Source of the DNA: an uncultured Mycoplasmatota bacterium | GTDB lineage: Bacteria > Bacillota_I > Bacilli_A > RF39 > UBA660 | Direction: 5' to 3' | Length of the DNA: 19,923 bases | NCBI GenBank assembly: GCA_946494435.1 | Contig: CAMMBO010000010.1 | Coordinates: 1 to 19,923 of the forward strand | In this document: in pieces, positions 1-8,526 of the stretch | Position numbering within the stretch: the stretch's first letter is position 1 | How the letters are laid out: each line of letters opens with the position of its first letter | Notes under the pieces: generated by a model | The model's input: the letters and a program-made list of their open reading frames with translations, nothing else | Told to the model about the DNA's origin: nothing | Database searches by the model: none | Position numbers and translations under genes: made by a program

Positions 1-41
1 ACTTGTCTATTGATACCACTTATTTTATCACGGGCATTTAC

Positions 42-59
42 TTTGAGAATTCACTCAAA
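42..59. repeat. Small inverted repeat upstream of the first gene
   Basis: TTTGAG (42-47) and CTCAAA (54-59) form a perfect 6-bp inverted repeat around a 6-base loop, followed by ATATTTTTG. It could be a weak terminator of a gene left of the window or an operator beside the promoter that follows. Bases 1-41 hold no gene I can call with confidence. Confidence 0.35.
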
Positions 60-66
60 ATATTTT

Positions 67-75
67 TGATATACT
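67..75 (+). promoter_or_regulatory. Extended -10 promoter element for the GT-C-like gene
   Basis: TG-A-TATACT at 67-75 matches the extended -10 pattern TGnTATAAT with one mismatch. No good -35 is present at 17 bp, as expected for extended -10 promoters. A ribosome binding site GGAGAG (89-94) follows, and the ATG is at 101. Confidence 0.5.
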
Positions 76-100
76 ATATATAAGAATTGGAGAGATATTT

Positions 101-1420
101 ATGTTAGCAGTAATAAAAAAGAATAAGAAAATAATTCTATTTTTCATATTTTGTTATATTATGATCTTTTGTTTTAACTTTTTTAGACCCGTAGATCTAG
201 ATTTATTATGGAATTATGGTTTCAGTAAAAACGTAAGTGATGGACTAATTATGTATAAAGACTTCAATATGGTAATTACCCCACTTTACCCAACCATAAC
301 CGGACTATTTATGAAACTTTTAGGTAATAACATGATAATATTTTATATAATAAATACCTTCTATGCCATGTTAACTTTATTTGTAATATACAAATTAGAT
401 AAAAAGATAATCTTTCCTTTCTTTATATATTTTCTCTTTAATACTGCCCCAGGCTACAACACATTAACTGTTTTCTATGTATTTTTATTAATCTATCTAG
501 AAAAGAATAACAAAAGTGATTATTTAATAGGTCTAGTAATAAGTCTTGCTTTCTTAACTAAATCAAGTATTGGCGTTTTCCTAGCCCTTCCTACTCTTTA
601 TTATTTAAAAAAGCCTAAAAAGATATTAAAAAGAGTAATACCAGTTATCATAACAAATCTATTAGTAATAGGATATTTATATTTAAATAATGCTCTATAT
701 GATTATATAAACTATGCTTTTCTAGGATTATTAGACTTTTCTAATGGCAATGGAAACTATAATTTTATAACTATTATAGTAGTACTAGTATTAATATATT
801 TAATAAGAGAATATATAAAAACAAAAGATAAAGATTTACTCTATATCATAGCATTCCAAATAATGTCATATCCCCTATTTAACATAAGTCACACTCTTCT
901 AGCATTTACCCCAGTAGTTTATTATCTATTAAGAAAGTATCCTAAAATAAACAAATTAATTATTAAAACTGCCCCTATTTTTATTATAATACCAATTATC
1001 TCTTTAATAATTAATTATAACTTATGTCAACCTACTTATGATAATAAACTCTTTAAATATCGTTATCTTCAAAAGGAATATCGTAATGATTTAAATGCTT
1101 TAGAAAATTACTTTAAAGATGATTATGATAATGTTTACTTTTTTATGATGGAAGCATATTTATATAAATTAAGTCTTAATATTCCCATAACAGAATATGA
1201 TCTAACTCTAAAAGGTAACCTAGGATATAATGGTGAAGAAGAAATGATTAAAAAGATAAAAAATCTAGATAATGGTAGTATTATAGTAACTTCTCTAGTA
1301 TTTGAAGAAAGTAAAAATAAAATAATAAAAACACAAGCTAGTAAAAAAATATATGATTACATAACAAACAACTTAAGTCCTATAGGTCAATTCTATAAAT
1401 TTAGAGTCTATGTAAAGTGA
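101..1420 (+). CDS. Multi-pass membrane protein, probable GT-C family glycosyltransferase
   Basis: The 439-residue protein is mostly hydrophobic, with roughly eight to ten likely membrane helices. Its first helix spans about residues 10-30 and a soluble tail of about 120 residues closes the chain. Just after the first helix comes a short loop with D32-L-D34, then YKDFNMVITPLYP (about residues 52-64). That layout resembles the first extracellular loop of GT-C enzymes, which use lipid-linked sugars to glycosylate lipids, proteins or wall polymers at the outer membrane face. The start is supported by GGAGAG seven bases upstream. The gene stands alone, because RNase J has its own promoter right after the stop. 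No family-specific motif beyond the loop is visible, so substrate and acceptor are unknown. Other polytopic polysaccharide proteins cannot be excluded. Confidence 0.6.
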   Translation: MLAVIKKNKKIILFFIFCYIMIFCFNFFRPVDLDLLWNYGFSKNVSDGLIMYKDFNMVITPLYPTITGLFMKLLGNNMIIFYIINTFYAMLTLFVIYKLDKKIIFPFFIYFLFNTAPGYNTLTVFYVFLLIYLEKNNKSDYLIGLVISLAFLTKSSIGVFLALPTLYYLKKPKKILKRVIPVIITNLLVIGYLYLNNALYDYINYAFLGLLDFSNGNGNYNFITIIVVLVLIYLIREYIKTKDKDLLYIIAFQIMSYPLFNISHTLLAFTPVVYYLLRKYPKINKLIIKTAPIFIIIPIISLIINYNLCQPTYDNKLFKYRYLQKEYRNDLNALENYFKDDYDNVYFFMMEAYLYKLSLNIPITEYDLTLKGNLGYNGEEEMIKKIKNLDNGSIIVTSLVFEESKNKIIKTQASKKIYDYITNNLSPIGQFYKFRVYVK

Positions 1421-1424
1421 TGAA

Positions 1425-1453
1425 TAGACAAAACTAAAAAAATAGTGTATAAT
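1425..1453 (+). promoter_or_regulatory. Promoter of the RNase J gene
   Basis: TAGACA (1425-1430) and TATAAT (1448-1453) are separated by exactly 17 bp, one mismatch from the sigma-A consensus. The promoter begins four bases after the upstream stop codon. It predicts a leader of about 40 bases before the RNase J ATG. Confidence 0.85.
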
Positions 1454-1501
1454 CTATATCGGTTAGTTCTTCGAGGTTTTATTAAAAAGAAAGGAGAAAC
1501 A

Positions 1502-3175
1502 ATGAATAAAAAGTCAGATGAAACAAAGATAATTGTTTTAGGTGGCTTAGGAGAAGTAGGAAAAAACATGTATTGTGTAATGCATGAAGATGAAATTATT
1601 GTTATAGACGCGGGAGTATGTTTTGCAGAAGGAGAACTTTTAGGTATAGATTATGTCCTTCCAGATTACTCATTTTTAAAAGACAATGAAGATAAAATTA
1701 AAGCTCTATTAATAACACATGGTCATGAAGACCATATAGGAGCGATACCTTTTTTATTACAAAGTGTAAAAATTCCTGCTATCTATGCCCCTAATCAAGC
1801 TAAAGAATTAATTAAATTAAAATTAGAAGACAGAAACATTAGATATGATAATTTATATGCATATGATGAAAATACAAAATTAAAATTTAAGTATATGGAA
1901 GTAGAGTTTATTAGAACTACTCACTCTATTCCAGATTCTCATGGTATTTGTATTACTACACCTAATGGTAGAATTGTTACAACTGGAGACTTTAAATTTG
2001 ACCTAACTCCAATTGGACCAATGGCGGACCTTTATAAAATGGCTAAACTTGGTGAAGAAGGAGTAGATTTACTAATAAGTGATAGTACTAACGCTTTAAA
2101 TGAAGGAATGTCTATTAGTGAATCTCGTGTTGATGATGCTATTATAGATATCTTTGATAAGTACAAATATAACCGCATTATTATTGCAACTTTCGCTTCT
2201 AATATCTACAGATTAAAGCATATATTTGAATCCTGCTATCAACATGGTAGAAAGATATGTGTCTTTGGACGTAGTATGGAAAATAATATAGATATCTCTA
2301 TTAAAGGTGGCTATATTGACCATAAAGAATTATTAGTATCCCCAGAAGTTGCCAATACTTTAAAGCCTGGAGAAGTAACAATACTATGTACTGGTTCCCA
2401 AGGAGAACCTCTAGCAGCCTTATCAAGAATAGCAGATGGTACTCATAAACAAATTAAATTAAGACCAGATGATATTGTCATATTTTCATCAAGTGCTATT
2501 CCTGGAAATGCTTTAAGTATTCATAAAACTATTAACAAGTTATATTTAAAAGGTGTTAAAGTATTTACTAACATGACTATGAATAATTTACATACCTCAG
2601 GTCATGCTAACCAAGAAGAACTAAAGTTAATGATAAGATTATTAAAACCTAAATACTTAATGCCATTCCATGGAGACTATAGAATGTTAAAACAACATGC
2701 AAATCTAGGAATAGATTGTGGTATTCCTAAGGAAAATACTTTTATTCTAAAGAATGGTGACAGTCTAATCTTAAAGAATCACAAAATAACCAAAGGAGAA
2801 AGTTATCCAAATAGTGATATTTATGTAGATGGTTCTAGAATTGGTGAAGTTGGTAGTGCTGTTATTCGTGACAGAAAAATAATGGCTAGTGATGGTATTT
2901 TAGTAGTAATAGCTAATATCAATTCTAAAGAAAGAACACTACTTACAAAACCTAATATTACAACAAGAGGTTTTGTCTTAGTAAATGAAAATGAAGAATT
3001 AATTAGAAAAATTGAAAGAGAAGCTAGTAACGTTATTACTGAAACATTAAAAGATAAGAAAGCAACTTTCACAGATATTAAAAATCAACTAAGTCTAGAC
3101 TTAATACCATTTATCATGAACTTAACTGGTAGAAGGCCATTAATATTACCAATAATACTAGATATAAAGAAATAA
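1502..3175 (+). CDS. rnj: Ribonuclease J
   Basis: This 557-residue protein is a metallo-beta-lactamase/beta-CASP ribonuclease that turns over mRNA and matures rRNA in the cytoplasm, acting as 5'-3' exonuclease and endonuclease. The zinc-binding motif H73-G-H75-E-D77-H78 is intact. Further metal and beta-CASP motifs are present as HSIPDSHG (about 141-148), SGHANQEEL and PFHGDY. Length is normal for RNase J. I chose ATG 1502 because AAGGAG (1491-1496) sits 5 bases upstream; an in-frame ATG at 1445 would put translation before the likely transcription start. It has its own promoter and ends at a shared terminator facing thyX. RNase Y lies nearby on the other strand, so two main mRNA-decay enzymes are within 3 kb. 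J1 and J2 paralogues cannot be told apart here. Confidence 0.95.
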   Translation: MNKKSDETKIIVLGGLGEVGKNMYCVMHEDEIIVIDAGVCFAEGELLGIDYVLPDYSFLKDNEDKIKALLITHGHEDHIGAIPFLLQSVKIPAIYAPNQAKELIKLKLEDRNIRYDNLYAYDENTKLKFKYMEVEFIRTTHSIPDSHGICITTPNGRIVTTGDFKFDLTPIGPMADLYKMAKLGEEGVDLLISDSTNALNEGMSISESRVDDAIIDIFDKYKYNRIIIATFASNIYRLKHIFESCYQHGRKICVFGRSMENNIDISIKGGYIDHKELLVSPEVANTLKPGEVTILCTGSQGEPLAALSRIADGTHKQIKLRPDDIVIFSSSAIPGNALSIHKTINKLYLKGVKVFTNMTMNNLHTSGHANQEELKLMIRLLKPKYLMPFHGDYRMLKQHANLGIDCGIPKENTFILKNGDSLILKNHKITKGESYPNSDIYVDGSRIGEVGSAVIRDRKIMASDGILVVIANINSKERTLLTKPNITTRGFVLVNENEELIRKIEREASNVITETLKDKKATFTDIKNQLSLDLIPFIMNLTGRRPLILPIILDIKK

Positions 3176-3206
3176 TGTTTATAGATTAAGATAAAACATG
3201 CATATT

Positions 3207-3239
3207 AAAAGAGCTCAAAACTAATTGAACTCTTTTTTC
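3207..3239. terminator. Bidirectional terminator between rnj and thyX
   Basis: AAAAGAGCTCAA (3207-3218) pairs with TTGAACTCTTTT (3225-3236) with one mismatch around a 6-base loop. A T-tract follows on the plus strand and CTCTTTT on the minus strand. The last codons and TAG stop of thyX lie inside the right half. Confidence 0.8.
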
Positions 3240-4726
3240 TTGCTTAACTTTAAAACTTTTCCACAAGACTCTTTTCCTTCCTTACATATACCCTGTGTTT
3301 CACAAGAAGGCCCTAAAATACTACTAAAATATTTAGCTTCATCTAACTTTCTAATTTCATCATGTAATCCATTTGCCATTTCTCTAGTCTCCCACTGTGA
3401 TTTATTACATTCTCTTAAGCTTAATATATGTTCTAAAGTCTTACCATCCATATTTGTAAGAACATTTACCATATTACCCGATAAAGTAAAAGCTATTAAA
3501 TCTTCATCTCTTATTTGATAATCTCTTTTAAAATGATTATACATTTCTATATTATTTTTGAATATCTCATTAAACTTATCATTGCATATAGATTTAATTT
3601 TAGGTGGAGTCTTATACTGACTTAAATCAACAACAGGACTAAAATCAGGTATCATAATATGATGAGTTCTATGTCTAGTTAAATGAGTTAAAATCGCAAA
3701 AGAAAGAAGTATTTGAAACTCAAAACTAACTTGTGATAATTCTAATTTATCTGACTCAAAAGCAATCTTTTTCATTAATTCTTGTTTAAATGATGAATCC
3801 TTACTAAGTACATCATAAACTTTTAATGCTCTTTCTTTATCAAACTGATATCTACGCATTATAGCAGATAAAAGAATAGTATCGTCTACATTAGATGAAC
3901 AAGATAACAATTTGGGTTTATCTAAAACCTTATAACTCTTTTTATCAATCAATTTGTCCAAATAATCATCAACACTATCTACTGTATTAATAGGAATATT
4001 ATCTATCTCATCTATAATATAAGGTACATTTTCTTTGGCAATATCATATAACAAATTTCCTAATTGATTAAGTTCTTCTACTTTACTATATTTTGTTTTA
4101 GTAAATTTAATAATCATATCTTTCAAAGTATGTGCATCAATACCCATAATAAAATTAGAATGATAACTATATGGCAATATATAACGAGCATCTTCTAAAG
4201 GAATACCCATAGATACTAATTTCTCATAATCATTAAATAAATACTTTTCATGTTCAGAAAATTCATTCCTTATTTCTTCATTATTCGCAAGTAAATTACC
4301 ATTAATATCATGGAAATTAGGAACATAATAACCTACTTTAGAAAAATCAACTTCTCTTCTCGATTTAATTGTAAATGAAGAATATCTTTCTGCAATTACT
4401 GTTTGTTCAACTACAATAGAAACATCTTGAAGAGCAAATACAAGATAATCATGATCAGTAATTGAATCATGTCCCATCTTAATAACTCTTTTTATAAAGG
4501 ATAAATTTTTATCAAAAGAATTATTCTCTGATATACCTAAAACATCAAATACATTACCTTTATTTCTAGATAATCTACCAGCAGTAGATACAATCTCTAA
4601 TCTTCTTTCAACTTCCATATTATGTATTAATTCTATTATATTATCAATATCAGTACCACTAACTTTTCCTTTTAACTCTTCTTTCAATTTAGCATAATCC
4701 AATGCTCCTATTAACTCAACCTTCAT
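3221..4726 (-). CDS. thyX: Double-length flavin-dependent thymidylate synthase (ThyX, tandem domains)
   Basis: ThyX makes dTMP from dUMP with FAD, NADPH and methylene-tetrahydrofolate. This protein has 501 residues, about twice a normal ThyX, and looks like two fused ThyX units. The N-half (about 1-240) has GHDSITDHDYLVF (85-97) and SSFTIKSRREV (116-126), which aligns with the ThyX signature around its conserved serine. The RHR that should precede it reads A-E-R. The C-half (about 270-501) has RHR at 351-353 followed by THHIMIPDF, without the serine. Near its end are LREC..SQWE.RE (438-449) and a cysteine-rich tail from C475 to C488. The two halves may therefore share active sites, which is inference. 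ATG 4726 is chosen over GTG 4735 because AAAGGA ends ten bases before it. The gene follows rny after a hairpin. Confidence 0.85.
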   Translation of the reverse strand: MKVELIGALDYAKLKEELKGKVSGTDIDNIIELIHNMEVERRLEIVSTAGRLSRNKGNVFDVLGISENNSFDKNLSFIKRVIKMGHDSITDHDYLVFALQDVSIVVEQTVIAERYSSFTIKSRREVDFSKVGYYVPNFHDINGNLLANNEEIRNEFSEHEKYLFNDYEKLVSMGIPLEDARYILPYSYHSNFIMGIDAHTLKDMIIKFTKTKYSKVEELNQLGNLLYDIAKENVPYIIDEIDNIPINTVDSVDDYLDKLIDKKSYKVLDKPKLLSCSSNVDDTILLSAIMRRYQFDKERALKVYDVLSKDSSFKQELMKKIAFESDKLELSQVSFEFQILLSFAILTHLTRHRTHHIMIPDFSPVVDLSQYKTPPKIKSICNDKFNEIFKNNIEMYNHFKRDYQIRDEDLIAFTLSGNMVNVLTNMDGKTLEHILSLRECNKSQWETREMANGLHDEIRKLDEAKYFSSILGPSCETQGICKEGKESCGKVLKLSKKKEFN

Positions 4727-4756
4727 ATAACACACATCCTTTACTTAAATATGACC

Positions 4757-4783
4757 AAAATAAAAGAACAAGTCTTTTATTTT
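4757..4783 (-). terminator. Terminator-like hairpin after rny
   Basis: AAAATAAAAGA (4757-4767) and TCTTTTATTTT (4773-4783) are a perfect 11-bp inverted repeat with a 5-base loop. The rny TAA stop is inside it. The stem is almost all A-T, so it may terminate only partly and let some transcription reach thyX, 31 bases further on. Confidence 0.5.
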
Positions 4784-6330
4784 GCTTCTTCAACAGCTCT
4801 AGTCTCTCTTACTACAGTAATTTTAATAGTACCAGGATAGTTCAAAATAGATTCTATTTTTTCTTTAATATCACGAGCTACTCTATGAGCTTCTAAGTCA
4901 TCTATCTCATCTGGTTCTACTATAACTCTTAACTCTCTTCCTGCTTGCATTGCATATGCTTTAGAAACACCTTCTATATCATTAGCAACTTCTTCAAGTT
5001 GAGCAAGACGCTTAACATAATTCTCTAATGAATCATTTCGAGCCCCAGGTCTACTAGCAGAAAGTGCATCAGCAACTGCTACTAAAGAAGATATAACTGA
5101 TGTAGCTTCAGTATCACCATGATGTGATGCTATTGCATTAATAACGACATCATTTTCCCCATATTTTTTGGCAAGCTCAACTCCTATACTAACATGACTT
5201 CCTTCAATCTCATGGTCAACAGCTTTACCAATATCATGTAATAGTCCTGCTCTTTTCGCAAGAGATACATCTTCACCTATCTCTCCTGCCATAAGTCCAG
5301 TTAAATTAGCAACTTCAATTGAATGTTGTAAAGCATTTTGCCCATAACTAGTTCTAAAATGAAGTCTACCAATTATCTCTATTAACTCAGGAGCCATTTT
5401 CGTAATACCAAGTTCAAACAAAGCATTATTACCATACTCTAAAATTTTCTCTTTAGTCTCTTTACATACTTTATCATAAACTTCTTCAATTCTTGTAGGA
5501 TGAACTCTTCCATCTTTTATTAAAGTCTCAAGTGTTAATCTAGCCATCTCTCTTCTTAAAGGATCAAAACTAGATAACACCACTGCTTCTGGAGTATCAT
5601 CAATAATAAGGTCAACCCCAGTAACGGCTTCAATAGTTCTAATATTTCTACCTTCTCTACCTATTAATCTACCTTTCATCTCATCATTAGGTAAACTAAC
5701 AACCGTAACTGTCTCACTACTTGCAATATCTGCTGAGTATCTTTGCATTGAACTAACTATCATCTCTTGAGCTTTTTTATCAGCAGTTAACTTAGCTTCA
5801 TTTTCCTGTTCACTAATATAAACAGAAATCTCTCTACTCATAGACTCTTTTACATTTTTCATAATCAAATCATGAGCTTTCTCTTTACTATAGCCTGAAA
5901 TTTCTTCAAGCAAACTAATTTGTTGTTTCTTAATTTCCTCCACTTTTGCTTCTTTTTCTTGAATATCTTTTTGTCTTTGAATTATCTTCTCTTCTCTTTC
6001 ATCTAAAGTAGCCTCACGTCTCTGACAAATTTCATCACGTTTATCCAAACTAGACTCTCTTTGTAATAGTTTATTTTCACTATCTTTAAGTTCTGACTTT
6101 TTCTCTTTAATATCTTTTTCGACTTCAAGTTTTAACTGATAAGACTTTTCTTTCGCTTCCATAACAGCATCTCTTTTAATCTTATCAGCATTTTTCTCTG
6201 CATCGCTTAACATTTTATCTATCTTTTTAGAAGTTGTCCCTTCTCTTATATAGGTAACTAAAAAAGTTAATCCAAAACCACAAATTAATCCAAAAATTAT
6301 CAGTAAAATGGAGAGTAACATTTCATTCAT
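4777..6330 (-). CDS. rny: Ribonuclease Y
   Basis: RNase Y is the membrane-anchored endoribonuclease that starts bulk mRNA decay in many Gram-positive bacteria. All parts are visible in 517 residues. An N-terminal helix spans about 5-27, and a long charged coiled coil about 34-195. A KH RNA-binding domain from about 207 carries [12 protein letters not shown], and the HD domain carries H336 and the H365-D366 pair in [10 protein letters not shown]. Length and order match the family. ATG 6330 is preceded by GGAGG six bases upstream. A consensus promoter sits about 50 bases upstream and the stop codon is inside a hairpin. The rny-recA-pgsA-rodZ neighbourhood matches B. subtilis, where rny also lies near recA, but a small regulator gene is inserted between them here. 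Confidence 0.97.
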   Translation of the reverse strand: MNEMLLSILLIIFGLICGFGLTFLVTYIREGTTSKKIDKMLSDAEKNADKIKRDAVMEAKEKSYQLKLEVEKDIKEKKSELKDSENKLLQRESSLDKRDEICQRREATLDEREEKIIQRQKDIQEKEAKVEEIKKQQISLLEEISGYSKEKAHDLIMKNVKESMSREISVYISEQENEAKLTADKKAQEMIVSSMQRYSADIASSETVTVVSLPNDEMKGRLIGREGRNIRTIEAVTGVDLIIDDTPEAVVLSSFDPLRREMARLTLETLIKDGRVHPTRIEEVYDKVCKETKEKILEYGNNALFELGITKMAPELIEIIGRLHFRTSYGQNALQHSIEVANLTGLMAGEIGEDVSLAKRAGLLHDIGKAVDHEIEGSHVSIGVELAKKYGENDVVINAIASHHGDTEATSVISSLVAVADALSASRPGARNDSLENYVKRLAQLEEVANDIEGVSKAYAMQAGRELRVIVEPDEIDDLEAHRVARDIKEKIESILNYPGTIKITVVRETRAVEEAK

Positions 6331-6387
6331 TTTATACCTCCATTAGATATATACTTTAAATAAAAATCTAAACTATAATCTAATTCT

Positions 6388-6416
6388 ATTGTAAGTTTTA
6401 ATTAGCATCTTGTCAA
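6388..6416 (-). promoter_or_regulatory. Promoter of rny
   Basis: On the minus strand TTGACA (6416-6411) and TACAAT (6393-6388) are 17 bp apart, which is a perfect -35 and a one-mismatch -10. The leader before the rny ATG would be about 50 bases. Confidence 0.85.
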
Positions 6417-6498
6417 GGGACTTAAACTAAGGGTAATGCAAGTATCTTATTTATATTTATCTTTTTTTATAAAATTTTATTAACGGGTGATAACTAAA

Positions 6499-6720
6499 AT
6501 GATTAAGGTAAATATTGAAAAACTATTAAAACAAAACAAGAGAAGTAAATACTGGTTATGTCAAAGAATGAATATAACATCAAGGAATTTAAACAGAATT
6601 ATAAGAGGAGAAACTACCTCTATTAGTTTCAAATATATTGAAGAAATATGTTTATTATTAAACTGCACCCCTGGAGATTTACTTACCCTAGAAGAAGAAA
6701 AAATAAAAGAAGCCATCTGA
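6499..6720 (+). CDS. Small Cro/C1-type helix-turn-helix regulator
   Basis: A 73-residue protein made almost only of one helix-turn-helix domain of the Cro/C1 (XRE, HTH_26-like) type. Conserved positions are visible around KYWLCQRMNITSRNLNRIIRG and, near the end, IEEICLLLNCTPGDLL. This matches short stand-alone regulators such as the YozG type of Bacilli. ATG 6499 is preferred over GTG 6487 because GGGTGA (6485-6490) makes a ribosome binding site eight bases before it. The gene lies between rny and recA, divergent from rny and convergent with recA, with which it shares a terminator. Its promoter is not clear; TTGTCA at 6410-6415 is a candidate -35 with a poor -10. It would overlap the rny promoter, so the regulator could influence both genes. 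The target is unknown. Confidence 0.8.
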   Translation: MIKVNIEKLLKQNKRSKYWLCQRMNITSRNLNRIIRGETTSISFKYIEEICLLLNCTPGDLLTLEEEKIKEAI

Positions 6721-6728
6721 CTTCTTTT
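6705..6728. terminator. Bidirectional terminator between the HTH gene and recA
   Basis: AAAAGAAG (6705-6712) and CTTCTTTT (6721-6728) form a perfect 8-bp stem with an 8-base loop. T-rich tails follow on both strands. The HTH gene's TGA is the end of the loop, and the recA TAA starts at the edge of the stem. Confidence 0.8.
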
Positions 6729-7753
6729 TATTCTTCACTAGTTTTATTTAAGCTAATACCATAGTACTCTCTAACTTTTTCTTCTATCTCATCTCTTAAC
6801 TCAGGTTTATCTTTAAGTAATAACTTAACATTCTCTTTACCTTGACCAAGTTTCTCACCATTATAAGAGTACCAAGAACCAGTTTTCTCAAGTATTCCTG
6901 CTTCACTACCTAAATCAATAAGTTCTCCTTCACGAGATATTCCCTCACCATACATAATATCAACAACAGCAGTTTTAAATGGAGGTGCTACTTTATTTTT
7001 AACAACTTTAACTGTCGTTTTATTACCCATAACTTTATCTCCAACTTTTAACTGTTCATTACGTCTAATATCAAGTCTAATCGTAGAATAGAATTTCAAA
7101 GCTCTACCACCAGGAGTAGTCTCAGGATTACCAAACATAACCCCAACTTTCTCTCTTAACTGGTTAATAAAAATAGCAATTGTATTAGTCTTATTAATAG
7201 TACCACTTAACTTACGTAAAGCCTGTGACATAAGTCTAGCTTGTAATCCCACATGAGAGTCCCCCATCTCACCATCTATTTCTGCTTGTGGAACTAAAGC
7301 TGCTACAGAGTCAATTACAATAATATTAACAGCTTCACTTCTAACTAACGCTTCACATATCTCTAAAGCCTGCTCACCAGTATCAGGTTGTGATAAAATA
7401 AGCTCATTAGTATTAACCCCAAGTCTTTTCGCATAAACAGGGTCAAGAGCATGTTCTGCATCAATAAATGCCGCTCTTCCACCAGTCTTTTGTACTTCAG
7501 CAATCGCTTGAAGAGCAAAAGTAGTTTTACCACTAGACTCAGGTCCATATATTTCTATAATACGTCCTTTAGGATATCCTCCTATTCCTAAAGCAATATC
7601 AAGACTTAAACAACCACTAGATACTACATCCATCTTCATATGAGGATTATCTCCTAACCTCATAACTGCCCCTTTACCAAATTGTTTCTCTATATCCGCA
7701 AGCACTGCCTCCAAATTTTTATCTTTACTAACTTTACTAGTCATTTTACTCAT
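6728..7753 (-). CDS. recA: RecA recombinase
   Basis: RecA forms filaments on single-stranded DNA, catalyses strand exchange and triggers LexA self-cleavage in the SOS response. The protein has 341 residues with a complete core. Walker A GPESSGKT is at 70-77, and a Walker B strand [10 protein letters not shown] lies around 140-150. The L1/L2 DNA-binding region includes [20 protein letters not shown]. Length is typical, with a short acidic tail ending in TSEE. ATG 7753 follows GAGGAGG by six bases, and a strong promoter with an SOS box lies upstream. In B. subtilis cinA stands between pgsA and recA; it is missing here, leaving about 170 bases of regulatory DNA. Confidence 0.98.
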   Translation of the reverse strand: MSKMTSKVSKDKNLEAVLADIEKQFGKGAVMRLGDNPHMKMDVVSSGCLSLDIALGIGGYPKGRIIEIYGPESSGKTTFALQAIAEVQKTGGRAAFIDAEHALDPVYAKRLGVNTNELILSQPDTGEQALEICEALVRSEAVNIIVIDSVAALVPQAEIDGEMGDSHVGLQARLMSQALRKLSGTINKTNTIAIFINQLREKVGVMFGNPETTPGGRALKFYSTIRLDIRRNEQLKVGDKVMGNKTTVKVVKNKVAPPFKTAVVDIMYGEGISREGELIDLGSEAGILEKTGSWYSYNGEKLGQGKENVKLLLKDKPELRDEIEEKVREYYGISLNKTSEE

Positions 7754-7784
7754 AATGTCCTCCTCAAATAAATATTACAATATT

Positions 7785-7813
7785 ATTTTATAAGGATAAA
7801 ATTAAATTGTCAA
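7785..7813 (-). promoter_or_regulatory. Promoter of recA
   Basis: TTGACA (7813-7808) and TAAAAT (7790-7785) on the minus strand are spaced by 17 bp. The SOS box starts about ten bases upstream of the -35. Confidence 0.85.
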
Positions 7814-7822
7814 GCATTTTTT

Positions 7823-7838
7823 CGAACAAAGGTTTGCG
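7823..7838. promoter_or_regulatory. LexA/DinR SOS box upstream of recA
   Basis: CGAACAAAGGTTTG (7823-7836) matches the Gram-positive SOS box CGAACRNRYGTTYC at 12 of 14 positions. It is nearly palindromic. Its place just upstream of the recA -35 fits DNA-damage regulation by LexA. Confidence 0.75.
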
Positions 7839-7890
7839 ATAATCCGTTATTCATCAAAAAAACACCCTGAATTTTAAAAATCTGCCTAGA

Positions 7891-7905
7891 GAATTTTCAA
7901 AATTC
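7891..7905. repeat. Perfect 7-1-7 inverted repeat in the recA-pgsA gap
   Basis: GAATTTT-C-AAAATTC is a perfect palindrome with one central base. The 7-1-7 layout is that of Fur/PerR/Zur family boxes, but the half-site does not match a known consensus. It lies between the pgsA terminator and the recA SOS box, so no regulated gene is obvious. Confidence 0.35.
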
Positions 7906-7909
7906 GCAT

Positions 7910-7944
7910 AAAAAAAGAACCAAATTTTAATTTTCTTTTGGTCC
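7910..7944 (-). terminator. Terminator of pgsA
   Basis: On the minus strand GGACCAAA (7944-7937) pairs with TTTGGTTC (7924-7917), eight pairs including one G-U. A run of seven T follows. The stop codon of pgsA lies in the loop. Confidence 0.75.
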
Positions 7945-8526
7945 TAAAATAAGCTTCTTATTAAGATTAAAATACTCTATCATAGAAATTATTGACATGA
8001 TAGTTGCAAAATATACTAGAAAATCTGCAACTCTAATATTCCAAAGTTCAAATGGTAAATTATAAAAGAATACTAAAACTAATCCCACCATCATAGAAGC
8101 AGTTTTAATCTTACCAGATTTAATCGCTGCCACAACTTTACCTTTACTAGAAGCTTGCATCTTAATAGCATCTACAATAGTATCTCTAAATATAATAATA
8201 ACAGGAATAGCAACAGGAATAAATCCTTTATAAGAAAGTATTATTAAAGCACTATTTACTAATACTTTATCAGCTATTGCATCTAACATTTTTCCTAAAT
8301 CAGTAACCTCGTTATTCTTTCTAGCCAAATGTCCATCTAAGAAATCCGTTAAACTTGCAATTATAAAGATAACTCCCGCAATTATATATTCTGTTTTTAT
8401 ATAGATACCACTAACTTCAATCTGTGGAAAACTAAATCCCACCAAATAAAATGGAAATATTAAAATAATAATCATTATAATAGTTAATATAATTCTTAAA
8501 ACAGTTAACTTAGTAGGTGTATTCAT
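7927..8526 (-). CDS. pgsA: CDP-diacylglycerol-glycerol-3-phosphate 3-phosphatidyltransferase
   Basis: PgsA makes phosphatidylglycerol phosphate, the committed step to phosphatidylglycerol and cardiolipin, in the cell membrane. The 199-residue protein shows the full CDP-alcohol phosphatidyltransferase motif: D61, D64-G65, A68-R69, G78, D82 and D86. Hydrophobic helices lie on both sides. I chose ATG 8526 over GTG 8532, because AAAGGA is only four bases from the GTG but ten from the ATG. The start overlaps the end of the RodZ-like gene by 17 bases, so translation is probably coupled. The rodZ-pgsA order is the same as in B. subtilis. The stop lies inside a terminator hairpin. Confidence 0.93.
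   Translation of the reverse strand: MNTPTKLTVLRIILTIIMIIILIFPFYLVGFSFPQIEVSGIYIKTEYIIAGVIFIIASLTDFLDGHLARKNNEVTDLGKMLDAIADKVLVNSALIILSYKGFIPVAIPVIIIFRDTIVDAIKMQASSKGKVVAAIKSGKIKTASMMVGLVLVFFYNLPFELWNIRVADFLVYFATIMSIISMIEYFNLNKKLILGPKEN

Noticed and set aside
1..83. Open frames at the left edge, including one ending in TAA at 81-83 and one on the minus strand
   Set aside because: All are under 30 codons within the window and show no recognisable sequence, so no partial gene can be claimed.
2821..3072. Minus-strand ORF inside RNase J
   Set aside because: It is the reverse-frame shadow of a clear gene and has no ribosome binding site or family features.
3225..3518. Plus-strand ORF opposite thyX
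   Set aside because: It lies wholly inside the conserved C-terminal ThyX coding region on the other strand.
4702..4896. Plus-strand ORF across the thyX-rny junction
   Set aside because: It overlaps both genes and the hairpin between them, with a phenylalanine- and serine-rich shadow composition.
7363..7548. Minus-strand ORF inside recA in another frame
   Set aside because: It is an out-of-frame reading of a core recA region.
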